Positions 34,292 through 43,468 of a stretch of 64,000 nucleotides of DNA are shown here, piece by piece. Below the pieces are notes generated by a model. The model was not told where the DNA came from. It searched no databases and saw only the letters and a list, made by a program, of their open reading frames with translations. Every line of letters begins with the position of its first letter. Positions within the stretch are counted from its first letter, which is position 1. The stretch lies in the NCBI RefSeq assembly GCF_900302505.1, contig NZ_OMOJ01000005.1, positions 186,001-250,000 of the forward strand, given 5' to 3'. The DNA comes from Pseudoprimorskyibacter insulae (lineage in GTDB: Bacteria; Pseudomonadota; Alphaproteobacteria; Rhodobacterales; Rhodobacteraceae). The position numbers were made by a program, and so were the translations under genes.

Positions 34292-36902
34292 TTGGGACGG
34301 TCGGATCAGAGGCCGAAGCCTTCGACCAGTCACGTTTTACACCCAGCATAAGCACGATGTTCTTGGCCACATAGACCGACGAATAGGTGCCGACGATGAT
34401 GCCCCACGTGATTGCAAAGACGAACCCGCGGATCACGTCGCCGCCCAATGCCAGCAAGGCAATCAGCGCCAGAAGCGTGGTGCCCGAAGTCATCAAGGTC
34501 CGGCTCAGGGTCTCGTTGACTGTCAGGTTCATCAATTCGCGCAGGTCCATCTGCTTGTATTTGCGCAGGTTTTCGCGAAGGCGGTCAAAGATAACCACGG
34601 TATCGTTGATCGAATAGCCGACGATGGTCAGAAGCGCCGCAATCGTGCTGAGGTCAAACCTGATCCCGGCGATGGCGAAGATGCCGATGGTGATCGCAAC
34701 GTCATGCACCAGCGCCGCCACAGCGCCCACGGCGAACTGCCATTCGAACCGCAGCCAGATATAGACCAGGATCGCCGCGACAGCCGCCGCCAGCGAATAG
34801 ATCGCCGTCATGATCAATTCGCCCGAGACCTTCGGCCCAACGCTTTCAACGCTGGTGAATTTGACATCGGGCGATGCCGCCTGCAACGCGGACTCTACCT
34901 GCGCGATGGCTTCGGGCGACATGGCCTCATCGCCGTCCTGCGCCTGAATGCGGATCATCGCCACGTTCTGATCCGGCCCAAAGGTCGGGTCAAAGACTTC
35001 GGTGATGGTCACATCGCCAAGGCCCAGCGGCGCGATCGAGTCGCGATAGGCGCCCACATCAATCGCCTGCGCGCTTTCGGTTCGCAGGGTCGTGCCGCCG
35101 CGGAAGTCGATCCCGAAGTTCAGGCCGATCGTCCCCCACGCCGCAAGCGACATGACAACCGCCACCGCAGATGCGCCGAAGGTGAATTTGATCCAGCGGA
35201 AGAAGTTGATCTTGGTGTCATCGCGCACAATCCGCATGCCGCGAATGGTGAACTGACGCGGACGCGCCCGTTCAAACCACATCACGATCATCAGACGGGT
35301 CAGCCAGATCGCCGCAAAGACCGAGGTCAGAATACCAAGGCCCAGCGTGATCGCGAAGCCCCGCACCGGGCCAGAGCCAAGCGCGAACAGGATCACTGCA
35401 ATGATGAAAGTGGTGATGTTGGCATCCAAAATGGCCGACAGCGCCTTGTCATACCCCAGCGCAATCGCGCGCGACGGGCCTTTGGCGGTCCGCAGCTCTT
35501 CTCGGATACGTTCAAACACCAGCACGTTGGCATCGACCGCCATACCGATGGTCAAAACGATACCGGCAATCCCCGGCAAGGTCAGCGTGCCGCCAATGGC
35601 CGACAGAACGCCAAAGATCAGGCCGATGTTCAGACCCAGCGCGATGGTCGCGAAAACGCCAAACAGCCCGTAGCTGAGGATCATGTAGACAACCACCAGA
35701 CCCAGACCAACAAGGCTGGCAACTTTGCCCGCCGCGATGCTGTCTGCGCCCAGTTCCGGCCCAATGGTCCGTTCTTCAAGGAAGTTCAGACCAGCCGGAA
35801 GTGCACCAGCCCGCAGCAGAACCGCCAGATTGGTGCTTTCTTCGACGGTGAAGCTGCCGGTGATGATGCCCGACCCGCCCGCGATATGGCTTTGGATGAC
35901 CGGGTCGCTGATGACCTCGTCATCCAGAACGATGGCAAAAGGGCTACCGATGTTTTCAGCGGTGTAATCGCCAAATTTCCGCGCGCCCGAAGCGTTGAAC
36001 CGGAAGCTGACCGCCGGGCGGCCGTTCTGGTCAAACGACGGCTGCGCATCCACCAGTTCCTCGCCCGTCACAACAGGCGCGGATTCCAGAATGTCATAGC
36101 TGCCCTCACGGCCCACAACCGGCAGAACCTCTTGGCCCGATTGCACGGATTGGTCGGGGTTGTCGGTGCGCCCAACAACCGGCTGGAAGGTCAGTTGCGC
36201 CGTGGTGCCTATGATCGCCTTCAGTTCAGATGCCGATCCAATGCCCGGCACCTGAATCAAAATGCGGTCTTCGCCCTGACGCTGGATCGTGGGTTCGCGC
36301 GTGCCAACCTCATCGATCCGGCGGCGGATGATCTCAAGCGACTGGCGCACGGTGCGGTCGTCCATCGCCTGACGCTCGGCCTCGGACAAGGTCACCACCA
36401 GCGTATCGGCCTCGGCCCGCACTTCCAGATCGGTCGAACCTGCCCCGGTGAGCGACGCAACGGGCTGCGCCAGACCGCGCACCAGTTCCACCGCACGCGG
36501 CATGCCTTCGGGCTGAGAAATCTTGACCCGCAATTCCAGCGGATCGCTGTCTTGCAGGCGGATCGTGCCGACCGTCGCGCGTTCCGGGCGCAGCAGGTCA
36601 CGCACTTCGGGCCACAGGGCCTCCATCCGCGAGGCATAGACATCGGCGACCTTCACTTCGGCCAGCAGATGCGCACCGCCGCGCAGGTCAAGCCCTAGAT
36701 TAACCAGAGTTGACGGCAAGTAAGACGGCCAATCGGCCGCCTTTGCCTGATTTTCGGGTGTATCGGCACCCGCCTCAATCGCGGCGACGGCATCATTGTG
36801 CCCTTCAACGCGACTGTAAAAGGCGTTCGGCACCGCAAAGGCCAACCCCGCCACCACCAGCATCCAGACAAGGATGCGCTTCCATAGCTCGATTTGCAGC
36901 AT
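34284..36902 (-). CDS. secDF: Fused protein-export membrane protein SecDF
   Basis: SecD and SecF use the proton gradient to help pull proteins out of SecYEG. Here one 872-residue frame holds both. Residues 1-555 are SecD (NLGLDLRGGAHLL near residue 68, six helices), and from Met556 onward the sequence reads as a complete SecF (NFGIDFRGGTTLRTES, six helices, YSSVYVAKNIVLM). The junction ARPRQFTIRGM has no stop. Met556 could be the ancestral secF start. yajC lies 20 bases upstream; the TauE/SafE gene overlaps the end. Confidence 0.95.
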   Translation of the reverse strand: MLQIELWKRILVWMLVVAGLAFAVPNAFYSRVEGHNDAVAAIEAGADTPENQAKAADWPSYLPSTLVNLGLDLRGGAHLLAEVKVADVYASRMEALWPEVRDLLRPERATVGTIRLQDSDPLELRVKISQPEGMPRAVELVRGLAQPVASLTGAGSTDLEVRAEADTLVVTLSEAERQAMDDRTVRQSLEIIRRRIDEVGTREPTIQRQGEDRILIQVPGIGSASELKAIIGTTAQLTFQPVVGRTDNPDQSVQSGQEVLPVVGREGSYDILESAPVVTGEELVDAQPSFDQNGRPAVSFRFNASGARKFGDYTAENIGSPFAIVLDDEVISDPVIQSHIAGGSGIITGSFTVEESTNLAVLLRAGALPAGLNFLEERTIGPELGADSIAAGKVASLVGLGLVVVYMILSYGLFGVFATIALGLNIGLIFGVLSAIGGTLTLPGIAGIVLTIGMAVDANVLVFERIREELRTAKGPSRAIALGYDKALSAILDANITTFIIAVILFALGSGPVRGFAITLGLGILTSVFAAIWLTRLMIVMWFERARPRQFTIRGMRIVRDDTKINFFRWIKFTFGASAVAVVMSLAAWGTIGLNFGIDFRGGTTLRTESAQAIDVGAYRDSIAPLGLGDVTITEVFDPTFGPDQNVAMIRIQAQDGDEAMSPEAIAQVESALQAASPDVKFTSVESVGPKVSGELIMTAIYSLAAAVAAILVYIWLRFEWQFAVGAVAALVHDVAITIGIFAIAGIRFDLSTIAALLTIVGYSINDTVVIFDRLRENLRKYKQMDLRELMNLTVNETLSRTLMTSGTTLLALIALLALGGDVIRGFVFAITWGIIVGTYSSVYVAKNIVLMLGVKRDWSKASASDPTVPND

Positions 36903-36922
36903 CAGGGGGCCTTTCGACTGGA

Positions 36923-37210
36923 TCAGGCGCTTGCCGGTTCGGACTTCGACAAGACCTGAGCGATGGTCGACTGCACGACGCGCACTTTCACGCCTTCTGC
37001 AATCTCGACCTCTACCTCGTTGTCTTCACGGACTTTTACGACTTTGCCGATCAGACCGCCCTGGGTCACGACACGGTCGCCGCGGGTCAGGGCCTGCACC
37101 ATTTTCTGGTGGTCTTTCATTTTCTTCTGCTGCGGACGGATCAGCAGGAAATACATGATCGCGAAGATCAGGATCAGCGGGACGAATTGGGCAAAGGCGT
37201 TGCCTTCCAT
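36923..37210 (-). CDS. yajC: Preprotein translocase accessory subunit YajC
   Basis: YajC is a small inner-membrane partner of SecDF. The 95 residues begin with a membrane helix (FVPLILIFAIMYFLLIRPQQKK) and continue with the cytoplasmic MVQALTRGDRVVTQGGLIGKVVKV domain. Start preceded by AAGGAG. It heads the yajC-secDF-permease-Mth938-ccm run, so the main promoter is expected between 37211 and 37374, divergent from the pentapeptide gene. Confidence 0.96.
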   Translation of the reverse strand: MEGNAFAQFVPLILIFAIMYFLLIRPQQKKMKDHQKMVQALTRGDRVVTQGGLIGKVVKVREDNEVEVEIAEGVKVRVVQSTIAQVLSKSEPASA

Positions 37211-37374
37211 GGGATGCTCCTTGAGTGATTGCGGGGCACCCCCGCAGATGTCGCGCGGAACCTATGCGCCGCAAGGCCGATTTGCAAGCCACGCCAGCCC
37301 ATTCGCCCCACCCCGATTGAAGCGCCCCACGATGCGGGTTAGCGTCATGGGCAAGTGATTTGGATGAGTGATTG

Positions 37375-38874
37375 ATGATGCAGACGACGATTACCATTCC
37401 GGTGGCCCCAGAAACCCTTATCACGGCGGCAGGATTGGCCACGCTTTGCCTTATCCTGTGGTTTGCCCTACGCGCCCAACCCGAGGGCGAGGACCTAGAC
37501 GCGCCATGGCTCGGCCGCGTGCAGGCCACGATGGGCATGGACAAACTTGGCAGCGGCGTCTTTTTGCCCGTCGCTATGCTGTGGCTTGTGGTCTTCTTGC
37601 TGTTGTCGCTGGGCCTCTTCTACCTGATCGCCGATACGATCACCCGCCCCCTTCCGGTCGGCAGTAATGTCGAGGACGGCGACCGTGCCTTCCGCTTTCA
37701 CATCACCCAGCTTGCCGCGCTGACAACTGTTCTGGGCGCGGTCATCGCCTTGCCGGTTACGCTCCTAAGGCTCGGACATTCCTCTCGCCAAACCGACGCA
37801 ACCGAACAACGCCTGATCACAGAACAGATCAATAAGGCAGTTGAGGGATTGGGGGCAGAGAAAAAAGTAGACCGTATCGGGCGGATTGTTAGCTACATAA
37901 TGCCAGAAACCGTCCGCTTTGATGCAATTAACGAAAGAGACGCCCTGCAAGATTTGGAACGACACTTGGAAGGAACCGAGCAACACTGGGGTTATCGCTT
38001 CAATGGAGTAAAAAGCGCCCGCGAAGACCAAGACACCGGCGAAATGTACTTGGGCTATGACTATGACATATGGAATGTAACCAACTCAGAAATTCAATGG
38101 TTTCAGGAAGATGCAAATATTCCACGAAATGCCAAAAATCCTAAGCACAAAGAATGGCAAGTGTTTTCAGAAACCGTTCCGAACCTCGAAGTGCGGATTG
38201 GAGCGATTTATGCTCTCGAACGTATCAGCCAAGCAAGCGACCGAGACCATGTCCGAGTTATGGAAATACTGTGCGCTTATGTCCGCGAGACGTCGCCGAA
38301 AGCGTCAACAAGACTTCAAAGGCTTAAAAACCGCAATAAGATGGAAGCTAGAGCTGATATTCAAGCGGCAATTGACGTAATTGGCCGAAGAGGGCGGAAA
38401 AGCATCAGCTTAGAGCGTCAAAACAATACCCGGTCCGAACATGGTTATCGCCTCGATCTAAGATTTGCAAATCTACAAAATTATGACCTTAGCAAACTCA
38501 ATTTAAGCAACGCTCGTTTCAATGGCGCAAACTTGAATGGAGTCGACCTATTCCAAACAAATTTGGATTCGGCGGACTTCCGAAAAGCAACATTTGGCCT
38601 AACAACTAAGATGATGGACACCTCGATTTACGGAGCAGCTTTTCCTGAAACCGACCTTGTCTTGCTCAAGCTGACACATGATCAAATCGAAAAAGCATTC
38701 GGCGATCGAACCACATTGTTATCGGACGACACACGCGCGGCGTTTGGTGAATACGGCCAACCTGCCCATTGGCTCGACAAGAAAGCTGGCTGGAAAGAAT
38801 TTGACGCCGCATGGCGCAAATGGCAGCGCGAGGTGCTCAAGATGAACCCCAACGGCACCAAACCAGACGAATGA
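37375..38874 (+). CDS. Membrane protein with pentapeptide repeats
   Basis: A 499-residue protein. Two or three hydrophobic segments lie in the first 140 residues (about 14-32, 60-86, 112-128). A helical region with NLEVRIGAIYALERISQ and DIQAAIDVIGRR follows (about 260-345). Pentapeptide repeats run from about residue 360 to 405 (A[DN]LXX register: FANLQ, YDLSK, LNLSN, ARFNG, ANLNG, VDLFQ, TNLDS, ADFRK). The function is unknown; I have seen this domain order in other Alphaproteobacteria. The core from about 37850 to 38740 is AT-richer than both ends. Its stop overlaps the protease start by four bases. Confidence 0.8.
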   Translation: MMQTTITIPVAPETLITAAGLATLCLILWFALRAQPEGEDLDAPWLGRVQATMGMDKLGSGVFLPVAMLWLVVFLLLSLGLFYLIADTITRPLPVGSNVEDGDRAFRFHITQLAALTTVLGAVIALPVTLLRLGHSSRQTDATEQRLITEQINKAVEGLGAEKKVDRIGRIVSYIMPETVRFDAINERDALQDLERHLEGTEQHWGYRFNGVKSAREDQDTGEMYLGYDYDIWNVTNSEIQWFQEDANIPRNAKNPKHKEWQVFSETVPNLEVRIGAIYALERISQASDRDHVRVMEILCAYVRETSPKASTRLQRLKNRNKMEARADIQAAIDVIGRRGRKSISLERQNNTRSEHGYRLDLRFANLQNYDLSKLNLSNARFNGANLNGVDLFQTNLDSADFRKATFGLTTKMMDTSIYGAAFPETDLVLLKLTHDQIEKAFGDRTTLLSDDTRAAFGEYGQPAHWLDKKAGWKEFDAAWRKWQREVLKMNPNGTKPDE

Positions 38875-39512
38875 CCCGCCTTCTCGCCCTCCTCCTCGCC
38901 CTCGCAGGCCCGGCCTTTGCCGATCCTTTGCCGCCGCTGGACCCTGAGGCACGGGGGGAGTGGCTGGCCGTGGGGCGGGTGAATATTGCCGGCTACAGCC
39001 AAACGGGCATGTGTACCGGCACGCTGATTGCGCCGGATCTGGTGTTGACGGCGGCGCATTGTGTGATGCGCGGGGGCGCGATGGCGCGGCTGAGCGATCT
39101 GCACTTTGTCGCCGGATGGTTTGGCGGGCGCTATGCCGGGCATGGGCTGGTGCGCGAGGTCACGCTCCACCCCGAGGCGGGCGATCCGCCGCGCCTGCCC
39201 TATGATCTGGCGCTGATCCATTTGGCCGCGCCGCTGGACATCGCGCCCCTGCCCGTCGCCGCCCCTGCGGACGGCCCCTGTGCCATCGTTGGCTATTTCG
39301 ACCTGCGCCCCAATCGTTTGTCGGCCCGGTTCGACTGTGCGGGCATGGCGGCGCGGGGCGGCTGGCAGATCACCTGCCCGACCCGCTGGGGCAATTCCGG
39401 CGGGCCGATTTTGCAGCGGGGACCGGATGGCTGGCAGGTGATTGCCGTGGTCTCAGAGGGAAATACCACCTTCACCGTGGGCGCCTTGGCCGCAGAGTTC
39501 GTCAATCGGTAA
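38871..39512 (+). CDS. Exported trypsin-like serine protease
   Basis: The 213-residue protein has a signal peptide ([17 protein letters not shown]) and a compact chymotrypsin fold. The catalytic triad is visible: His63 in TAAHC, Asp112 in YDLAL and Ser176 in GNSGGP. The [18 protein letters not shown] block is the family hallmark. The ATG overlaps the stop of the pentapeptide gene (ATGA), so both are probably made together. The substrate is unknown. Base composition returns to the high GC of the core genome. Confidence 0.88.
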   Translation: MTRLLALLLALAGPAFADPLPPLDPEARGEWLAVGRVNIAGYSQTGMCTGTLIAPDLVLTAAHCVMRGGAMARLSDLHFVAGWFGGRYAGHGLVREVTLHPEAGDPPRLPYDLALIHLAAPLDIAPLPVAAPADGPCAIVGYFDLRPNRLSARFDCAGMAARGGWQITCPTRWGNSGGPILQRGPDGWQVIAVVSEGNTTFTVGALAAEFVNR

Positions 39513-39588
39513 GTCGAGCCTACACTCGCCCGCAGATCTGGTGCATAAGGCCCGCGACGTTTCAACGACTCGAAGAAGGATCAGTCCG

Positions 39589-40881
39589 ATGCATGACATT
39601 CGTGCCATCCGCGAAAACCCCGCCGCGTTCGACGCAGCCCTTGCGCGCCGTGGGGCCTCGTCGGTATCGCCCGAGATCCTAAAGCTGGACGAAGCGCGCC
39701 GCGCCGCGATCCACGCCGCCGAAACCGCGCAGGCCGATCAGAACAAGGCCAGCAAGGAAGTGGGCCGCGCCAAGGCCAGCGGCGACGAGGCCGAGTTTGA
39801 GCGCCTGCGCGCGCTTGTGGCCACCAAGAAGGCCGAAGTGGCCGAGATGCAGGCCAAGGCCAAGGATCTGGACGCCCAGCTCGAGGCGCTGCTGATGGGC
39901 ATCCCGAACCTGCCGTTCGACGATGTGCCCGAAGGCGCGGATGAGGCGGACAACGTGGAAATCCACCGCTGGGGCACGCCCAAGGATTTGGATTTTGCGC
40001 CGAAAGAGCATTACGAACTGGCGGGCGTCATCCCGGGCATGGATTTTGAAACCGCGGCCAAACTGTCGGGATCGCGCTTTGTGGTGCTGTCTGGCGCCGT
40101 GGCCCGCATTCACCGTGCGCTGGCTCAGTTCATGATCGACACCCATGTCGAGGAAAACGGCCTGACCGAGACCTGGACGCCGGTTCTGGTCAAAGAAGAA
40201 ATGATGTACGGCACGGGCCAGCTGCCCAAGTTCGGCGAAGACAGCTATCAGACCACCAATGGCTGGTGGCTGGTGCCGACGGCCGAGGTGCCGCTGACCA
40301 ATATCGTCAACGGCATGACGGTGGAAGAAAGCTATCTGCCCCGCCGTTATGTTGCACATACCCAGTGTTTCCGGTCCGAGGCCGGCAGCGCAGGCCGCGA
40401 CACCGCCGGGATGCTGCGCCAGCACCAGTTCGAAAAGGTCGAAATGGTCTCGGTCACGCATCCTGACAAATCGCGCGACGAATTGGACCGCATGACCGGT
40501 TGCGCCCAAGGCATTCTGGAGCGTTTGGGCCTGCCTTATCGCACCGTGGTTCTGTGCACCGGCGATATGGGCTTTGGCGCGCGCCGCACCCATGACATCG
40601 AGGTCTGGCTGCCCGGTCAGAACATGTACCGTGAGATCAGCTCGGTCTCGGTCTGTGGTGATTTCCAGGCCCGCCGGATGAACGCCCGGTTCAAACCCGC
40701 CGAGGGTGGCAAGCCCGAGTTCCTGCATACGCTGAACGGGTCGGGTCTGGCCGTGGGCCGTTGCCTGATCGCTGTGTTGGAGAACGGCCAGCAAGCCGAT
40801 GGGTCGGTTATTCTGCCCGAGGTGCTGCACCCCTACCTGCGCGGCCGCACCACGCTGACCGCAGACGGCACATTGGCATGA
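39589..40881 (+). CDS. serS: Seryl-tRNA synthetase
   Basis: Class II synthetase that charges tRNA-Ser. The 430 residues start [19 protein letters not shown] tRNA-binding coiled-coil arm (about 30-105, rich in Lys, Glu and Ala) comes next, followed by the catalytic core with motif 2 [22 protein letters not shown] and motif 3 [16 protein letters not shown] start at 39589 after AGAAGGA; the frame to 39442 is only an extension. Probably monocistronic. Confidence 0.97.
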   Translation: MHDIRAIRENPAAFDAALARRGASSVSPEILKLDEARRAAIHAAETAQADQNKASKEVGRAKASGDEAEFERLRALVATKKAEVAEMQAKAKDLDAQLEALLMGIPNLPFDDVPEGADEADNVEIHRWGTPKDLDFAPKEHYELAGVIPGMDFETAAKLSGSRFVVLSGAVARIHRALAQFMIDTHVEENGLTETWTPVLVKEEMMYGTGQLPKFGEDSYQTTNGWWLVPTAEVPLTNIVNGMTVEESYLPRRYVAHTQCFRSEAGSAGRDTAGMLRQHQFEKVEMVSVTHPDKSRDELDRMTGCAQGILERLGLPYRTVVLCTGDMGFGARRTHDIEVWLPGQNMYREISSVSVCGDFQARRMNARFKPAEGGKPEFLHTLNGSGLAVGRCLIAVLENGQQADGSVILPEVLHPYLRGRTTLTADGTLA

Positions 40882-41151
40882 GCATTCCCCCGCGCGGCAC
40901 TGCCTCGCGGGGATTTCTTTGCCTCATTCTTGACCCGTGCCGGATCGCAGCACGCCAGAAATCAGCGTCGCGCGGATTGCCGCACCACTATCTGCCCCTT
41001 TGGTGCTTGATTCATCCCGCTCAAGGCTTTGATTATGCCTGAGCCTTTCGTTGAACCAATCCGCCGCACCGCACGTTGACCCATAGCCGAACAGATTTGC
41101 CAGCCCCATGATCCGCCCGTCCCAGACCCCTTCCCGCGCCGAGGCCCAAGA

Positions 41152-41853
41152 ATGAATAAACTCCTATCGGGCCTAGTGTTGATCGCCGCGATCGCCTTTG
41201 CCGCCTCGCCGATCTTTTCGACAGGGTTCAGCGGGTTCACCGCCGATCAATTCCCGGTGCCGCAAGAAAACCCGCCGGTGCAGCCTGCGGGCTATGCCTT
41301 TGCGATCTGGGGTCTGATATATCTGTGGCTGATCGCCGGGGCCGCCTTTGGGCTGATCAAACGGGGCGATGATCCCGATTGGCAGCCGATGCGCCTGCCC
41401 TTGCTGGTCAGTCTGGGCGTCGGCATCACATGGATTCCGGTCGCCAATCTTAGCCCGGTTGCGGCGACGGTGTTGATCTGGCTGATGCTGGGCTCGGCCC
41501 TCTTTAGCCTGTTCAAGGTCGGCGACACTGACCGTTGGTGGCAATTGTCGCCGGTAGCGGTCTATGCCGGCTGGCTAACGGCGGCCAGTTCGGTGTCCAT
41601 TGGCCTTCTGTTGGGCGGGTACGGTTATCTGAATGGCACGCTGTCGGCGCTGGTTGGCCTTGGTATTGCGCTGGCGATTGCGATGGTCGTGCAATACCGC
41701 CTGCACCGCGCGCCGCTATATGGGGTCACCGTGATCTGGGCGCTGGTCGGGGTGATCGTTGCCAATTGGCAGCCGTTCAACGTGGCGGTGGCAGGGCTTG
41801 CCGGGGTCGGGATCTTTGCCATTCTGGCGCTGCGCGGCACCGATACCGAATGA
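41152..41853 (+). CDS. TspO/MBR-like integral membrane protein
   Basis: The 233-residue protein has about seven hydrophobic segments and is rich in tryptophan. PPVQPAGYAFAIWGLIYLWLI near residues 43-63 and WQLSPVAVYAGWLTAASSVSIG near 123-144 resemble the tryptophan-rich sensory protein group. The typical TspO is about 160 residues with five helices, so this is a longer relative, not a canonical TspO. Ligands such as porphyrins or sterols are possible by family but not shown. No clear operon partner. Confidence 0.65.
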   Translation: MNKLLSGLVLIAAIAFAASPIFSTGFSGFTADQFPVPQENPPVQPAGYAFAIWGLIYLWLIAGAAFGLIKRGDDPDWQPMRLPLLVSLGVGITWIPVANLSPVAATVLIWLMLGSALFSLFKVGDTDRWWQLSPVAVYAGWLTAASSVSIGLLLGGYGYLNGTLSALVGLGIALAIAMVVQYRLHRAPLYGVTVIWALVGVIVANWQPFNVAVAGLAGVGIFAILALRGTDTE

Positions 41854-41857
41854 CGCC

Positions 41858-41880
41858 GTAGGGTGGGTTTTCAACCCACC
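41858..41880. repeat. Short palindromic GGTGGGTT element
   Basis: GTAGGGTGGGTTTTCAACCC and ACC form a perfect 8-bp stem (GGTGGGTT / AACCCACC) with a three-base loop. Elements of the GTAGGGTGGG type are scattered between genes in many bacteria. It lies just after the TspO-like gene and may help end its transcript. Confidence 0.4.
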
Positions 41881-41898
41881 GCCCCATCGGCCCAAAAC

Positions 41899-41930
41899 AA
41901 AAACGCCGCCTCAACCGGGCGGCGTTTTCT
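41899..41930. terminator. Bidirectional terminator before der
   Basis: AAAACGCCGCC pairs with GGCGGCGTTTT around a seven-base loop, directly beside the der stop. It serves the convergent TspO-like and der genes. Confidence 0.85.
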
Positions 41931-43384
41931 TATTTCTTGTGGCCTTTTCCAAGGTGCTTGGTCAGCGCCCCGGCATTGGTCTTGCGACGCCCCTTAAAGG
42001 GGTTCTTGTCGCTATTGCCGCGCATCGTCAGGCGGATCGGCGTGCCGGGCATGTCAAAGTCGGCGCGCAAGCCATTCACCAGATAACGCGAATAGGCCTC
42101 GGGCAGTTTGTCGGGGTGCGAACACATAACCACGAATCCCGGTGGGCGGGTCTTGGCTTGGGTCATGTAGCGCAGCTTGATCCGCTTGCCGTTCGGCGCG
42201 GGCGGCGGGTGCTGTTCCAGCATCCCAATCAACCAACGGTTCAACTGCGCGGTCGGCACACGGCGGTTCCAGACGTCATAGGCCTTGAGGATCGCGTCAT
42301 GCAACTTATCAAGGTTCTTGCCCGTCTTGGCCGAGACCATGATCAGCGGCGCGCCACGAAGCTGCGGCAGCAAGCGTTCAAAGGACTCGCGCAGCGCCTT
42401 TGCCTTGTCGTTCTTTTCTTCTTCGATGTCCCACTTGTTCACCGCCACCACAACGGCGCGGCCTTCACGTTCAGCCAGATCGGCGATGCGCAGATCCTGC
42501 TGTTCGAACGGGATAGCGGCATCAAGCAGAACCACCACGACCTCGGCAAACTTGACCGCGCGCAGACCGTCCGAGACCGACAGTTTTTCCAGCTTTTCCT
42601 GCACCTTGGCGCGTTTGCGCATCCCGGCGGTGTCAAAGATGCGGACGGGCGTGCCGTCCCATTCGGTCCGAACCGAGATCGAATCGCGGGTGATCCCGGC
42701 CTCGGGGCCTGTCAGAAGGCGGTCCTCGCCCAAGATCTTGTTGATCAGCGTGGATTTGCCCGCGTTCGGGCGGCCCACCACGGCGATTTGCAACGGCTTG
42801 GCAGCGGTGGGAACGGGAACCGCGTCCTCATCTTCATCGCCGACATCGGCCTCAATCTCGGGGGCTTCGGCGGCGGCACGTTCGGCATATTCATCGGCCA
42901 GCGGCATCAGCGCCAGATAGAGATCGTGCATGCCTTCGCCATGTTCGGCGGACAGGCGCACAGGTTCCCCCAGCCCAAGCGAGAAGGATTCCAAATACCC
43001 CGCCTCGCCCGCGTGGCCTTCGGATTTGTTCGCCGCCAGAAAGACGTTCTTGGCCCGCTTGCGCAGGATCTCGGCGAACATTTCGTCCAGCGGCGTCACG
43101 CCTGCACGGGCGTCGATCATGAACAGACAAATGTCGGCCATGTCCACAGCGCGTTCCGTAAGGCGGCGCATCCGGCCTTGCAGGGATTCGTCGGTGGCCT
43201 CTTCCAGACCAGCGGTGTCGATGACGGTAAAGCGCAGATCGCCAAGACGCCCTTCGCCTTCACGCAAGTCGCGCGTCACCCCCGGCTGGTCATCGACCAG
43301 CGCGAGTTTCTTGCCGACAAGGCGGTTGAACAGCGTGGACTTGCCCACATTGGGCCGCCCCACGATGGCGATAGAGAACGTCAT
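41930..43384 (-). CDS. der: Ribosome-assembly GTPase Der (EngA)
   Basis: Der has two tandem GTPase domains and a KH-like C-terminal domain and is needed for 50S assembly. In 484 residues the first P-loop is GRPNVGKST (about 8-16), with DTAGLEE and NKSE; the second is GRPNAGKST (about 206-214), with [11 protein letters not shown] and NKWD. An acidic linker joins them. The C-terminus is basic (KKNPFKGRR ... GKGHKK). It is the last gene of yfgM-like, bamB, der. Confidence 0.97.
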   Translation of the reverse strand: MTFSIAIVGRPNVGKSTLFNRLVGKKLALVDDQPGVTRDLREGEGRLGDLRFTVIDTAGLEEATDESLQGRMRRLTERAVDMADICLFMIDARAGVTPLDEMFAEILRKRAKNVFLAANKSEGHAGEAGYLESFSLGLGEPVRLSAEHGEGMHDLYLALMPLADEYAERAAAEAPEIEADVGDEDEDAVPVPTAAKPLQIAVVGRPNAGKSTLINKILGEDRLLTGPEAGITRDSISVRTEWDGTPVRIFDTAGMRKRAKVQEKLEKLSVSDGLRAVKFAEVVVVLLDAAIPFEQQDLRIADLAEREGRAVVVAVNKWDIEEEKNDKAKALRESFERLLPQLRGAPLIMVSAKTGKNLDKLHDAILKAYDVWNRRVPTAQLNRWLIGMLEQHPPPAPNGKRIKLRYMTQAKTRPPGFVVMCSHPDKLPEAYSRYLVNGLRADFDMPGTPIRLTMRGNSDKNPFKGRRKTNAGALTKHLGKGHKK

Positions 43385-43468
43385 ATCAGTCTCCGAACGG
43401 GATCAAGCCGCCCAGATACAAGATTTCACCGCCGCATGAAAGGGGGCATTACGCTGCCCCACAATGGC

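Noticed and set aside
34704-36698. A 664-codon open frame antisense to secDF
   Set aside because: Shadow of secDF. The translation is rich in Arg, His and Gln with no domain pattern.
40924-41109. A 61-codon minus-strand frame between serS and the TspO-like gene
   Set aside because: Weak ribosome site and no recognisable protein features. The gap otherwise looks non-coding.
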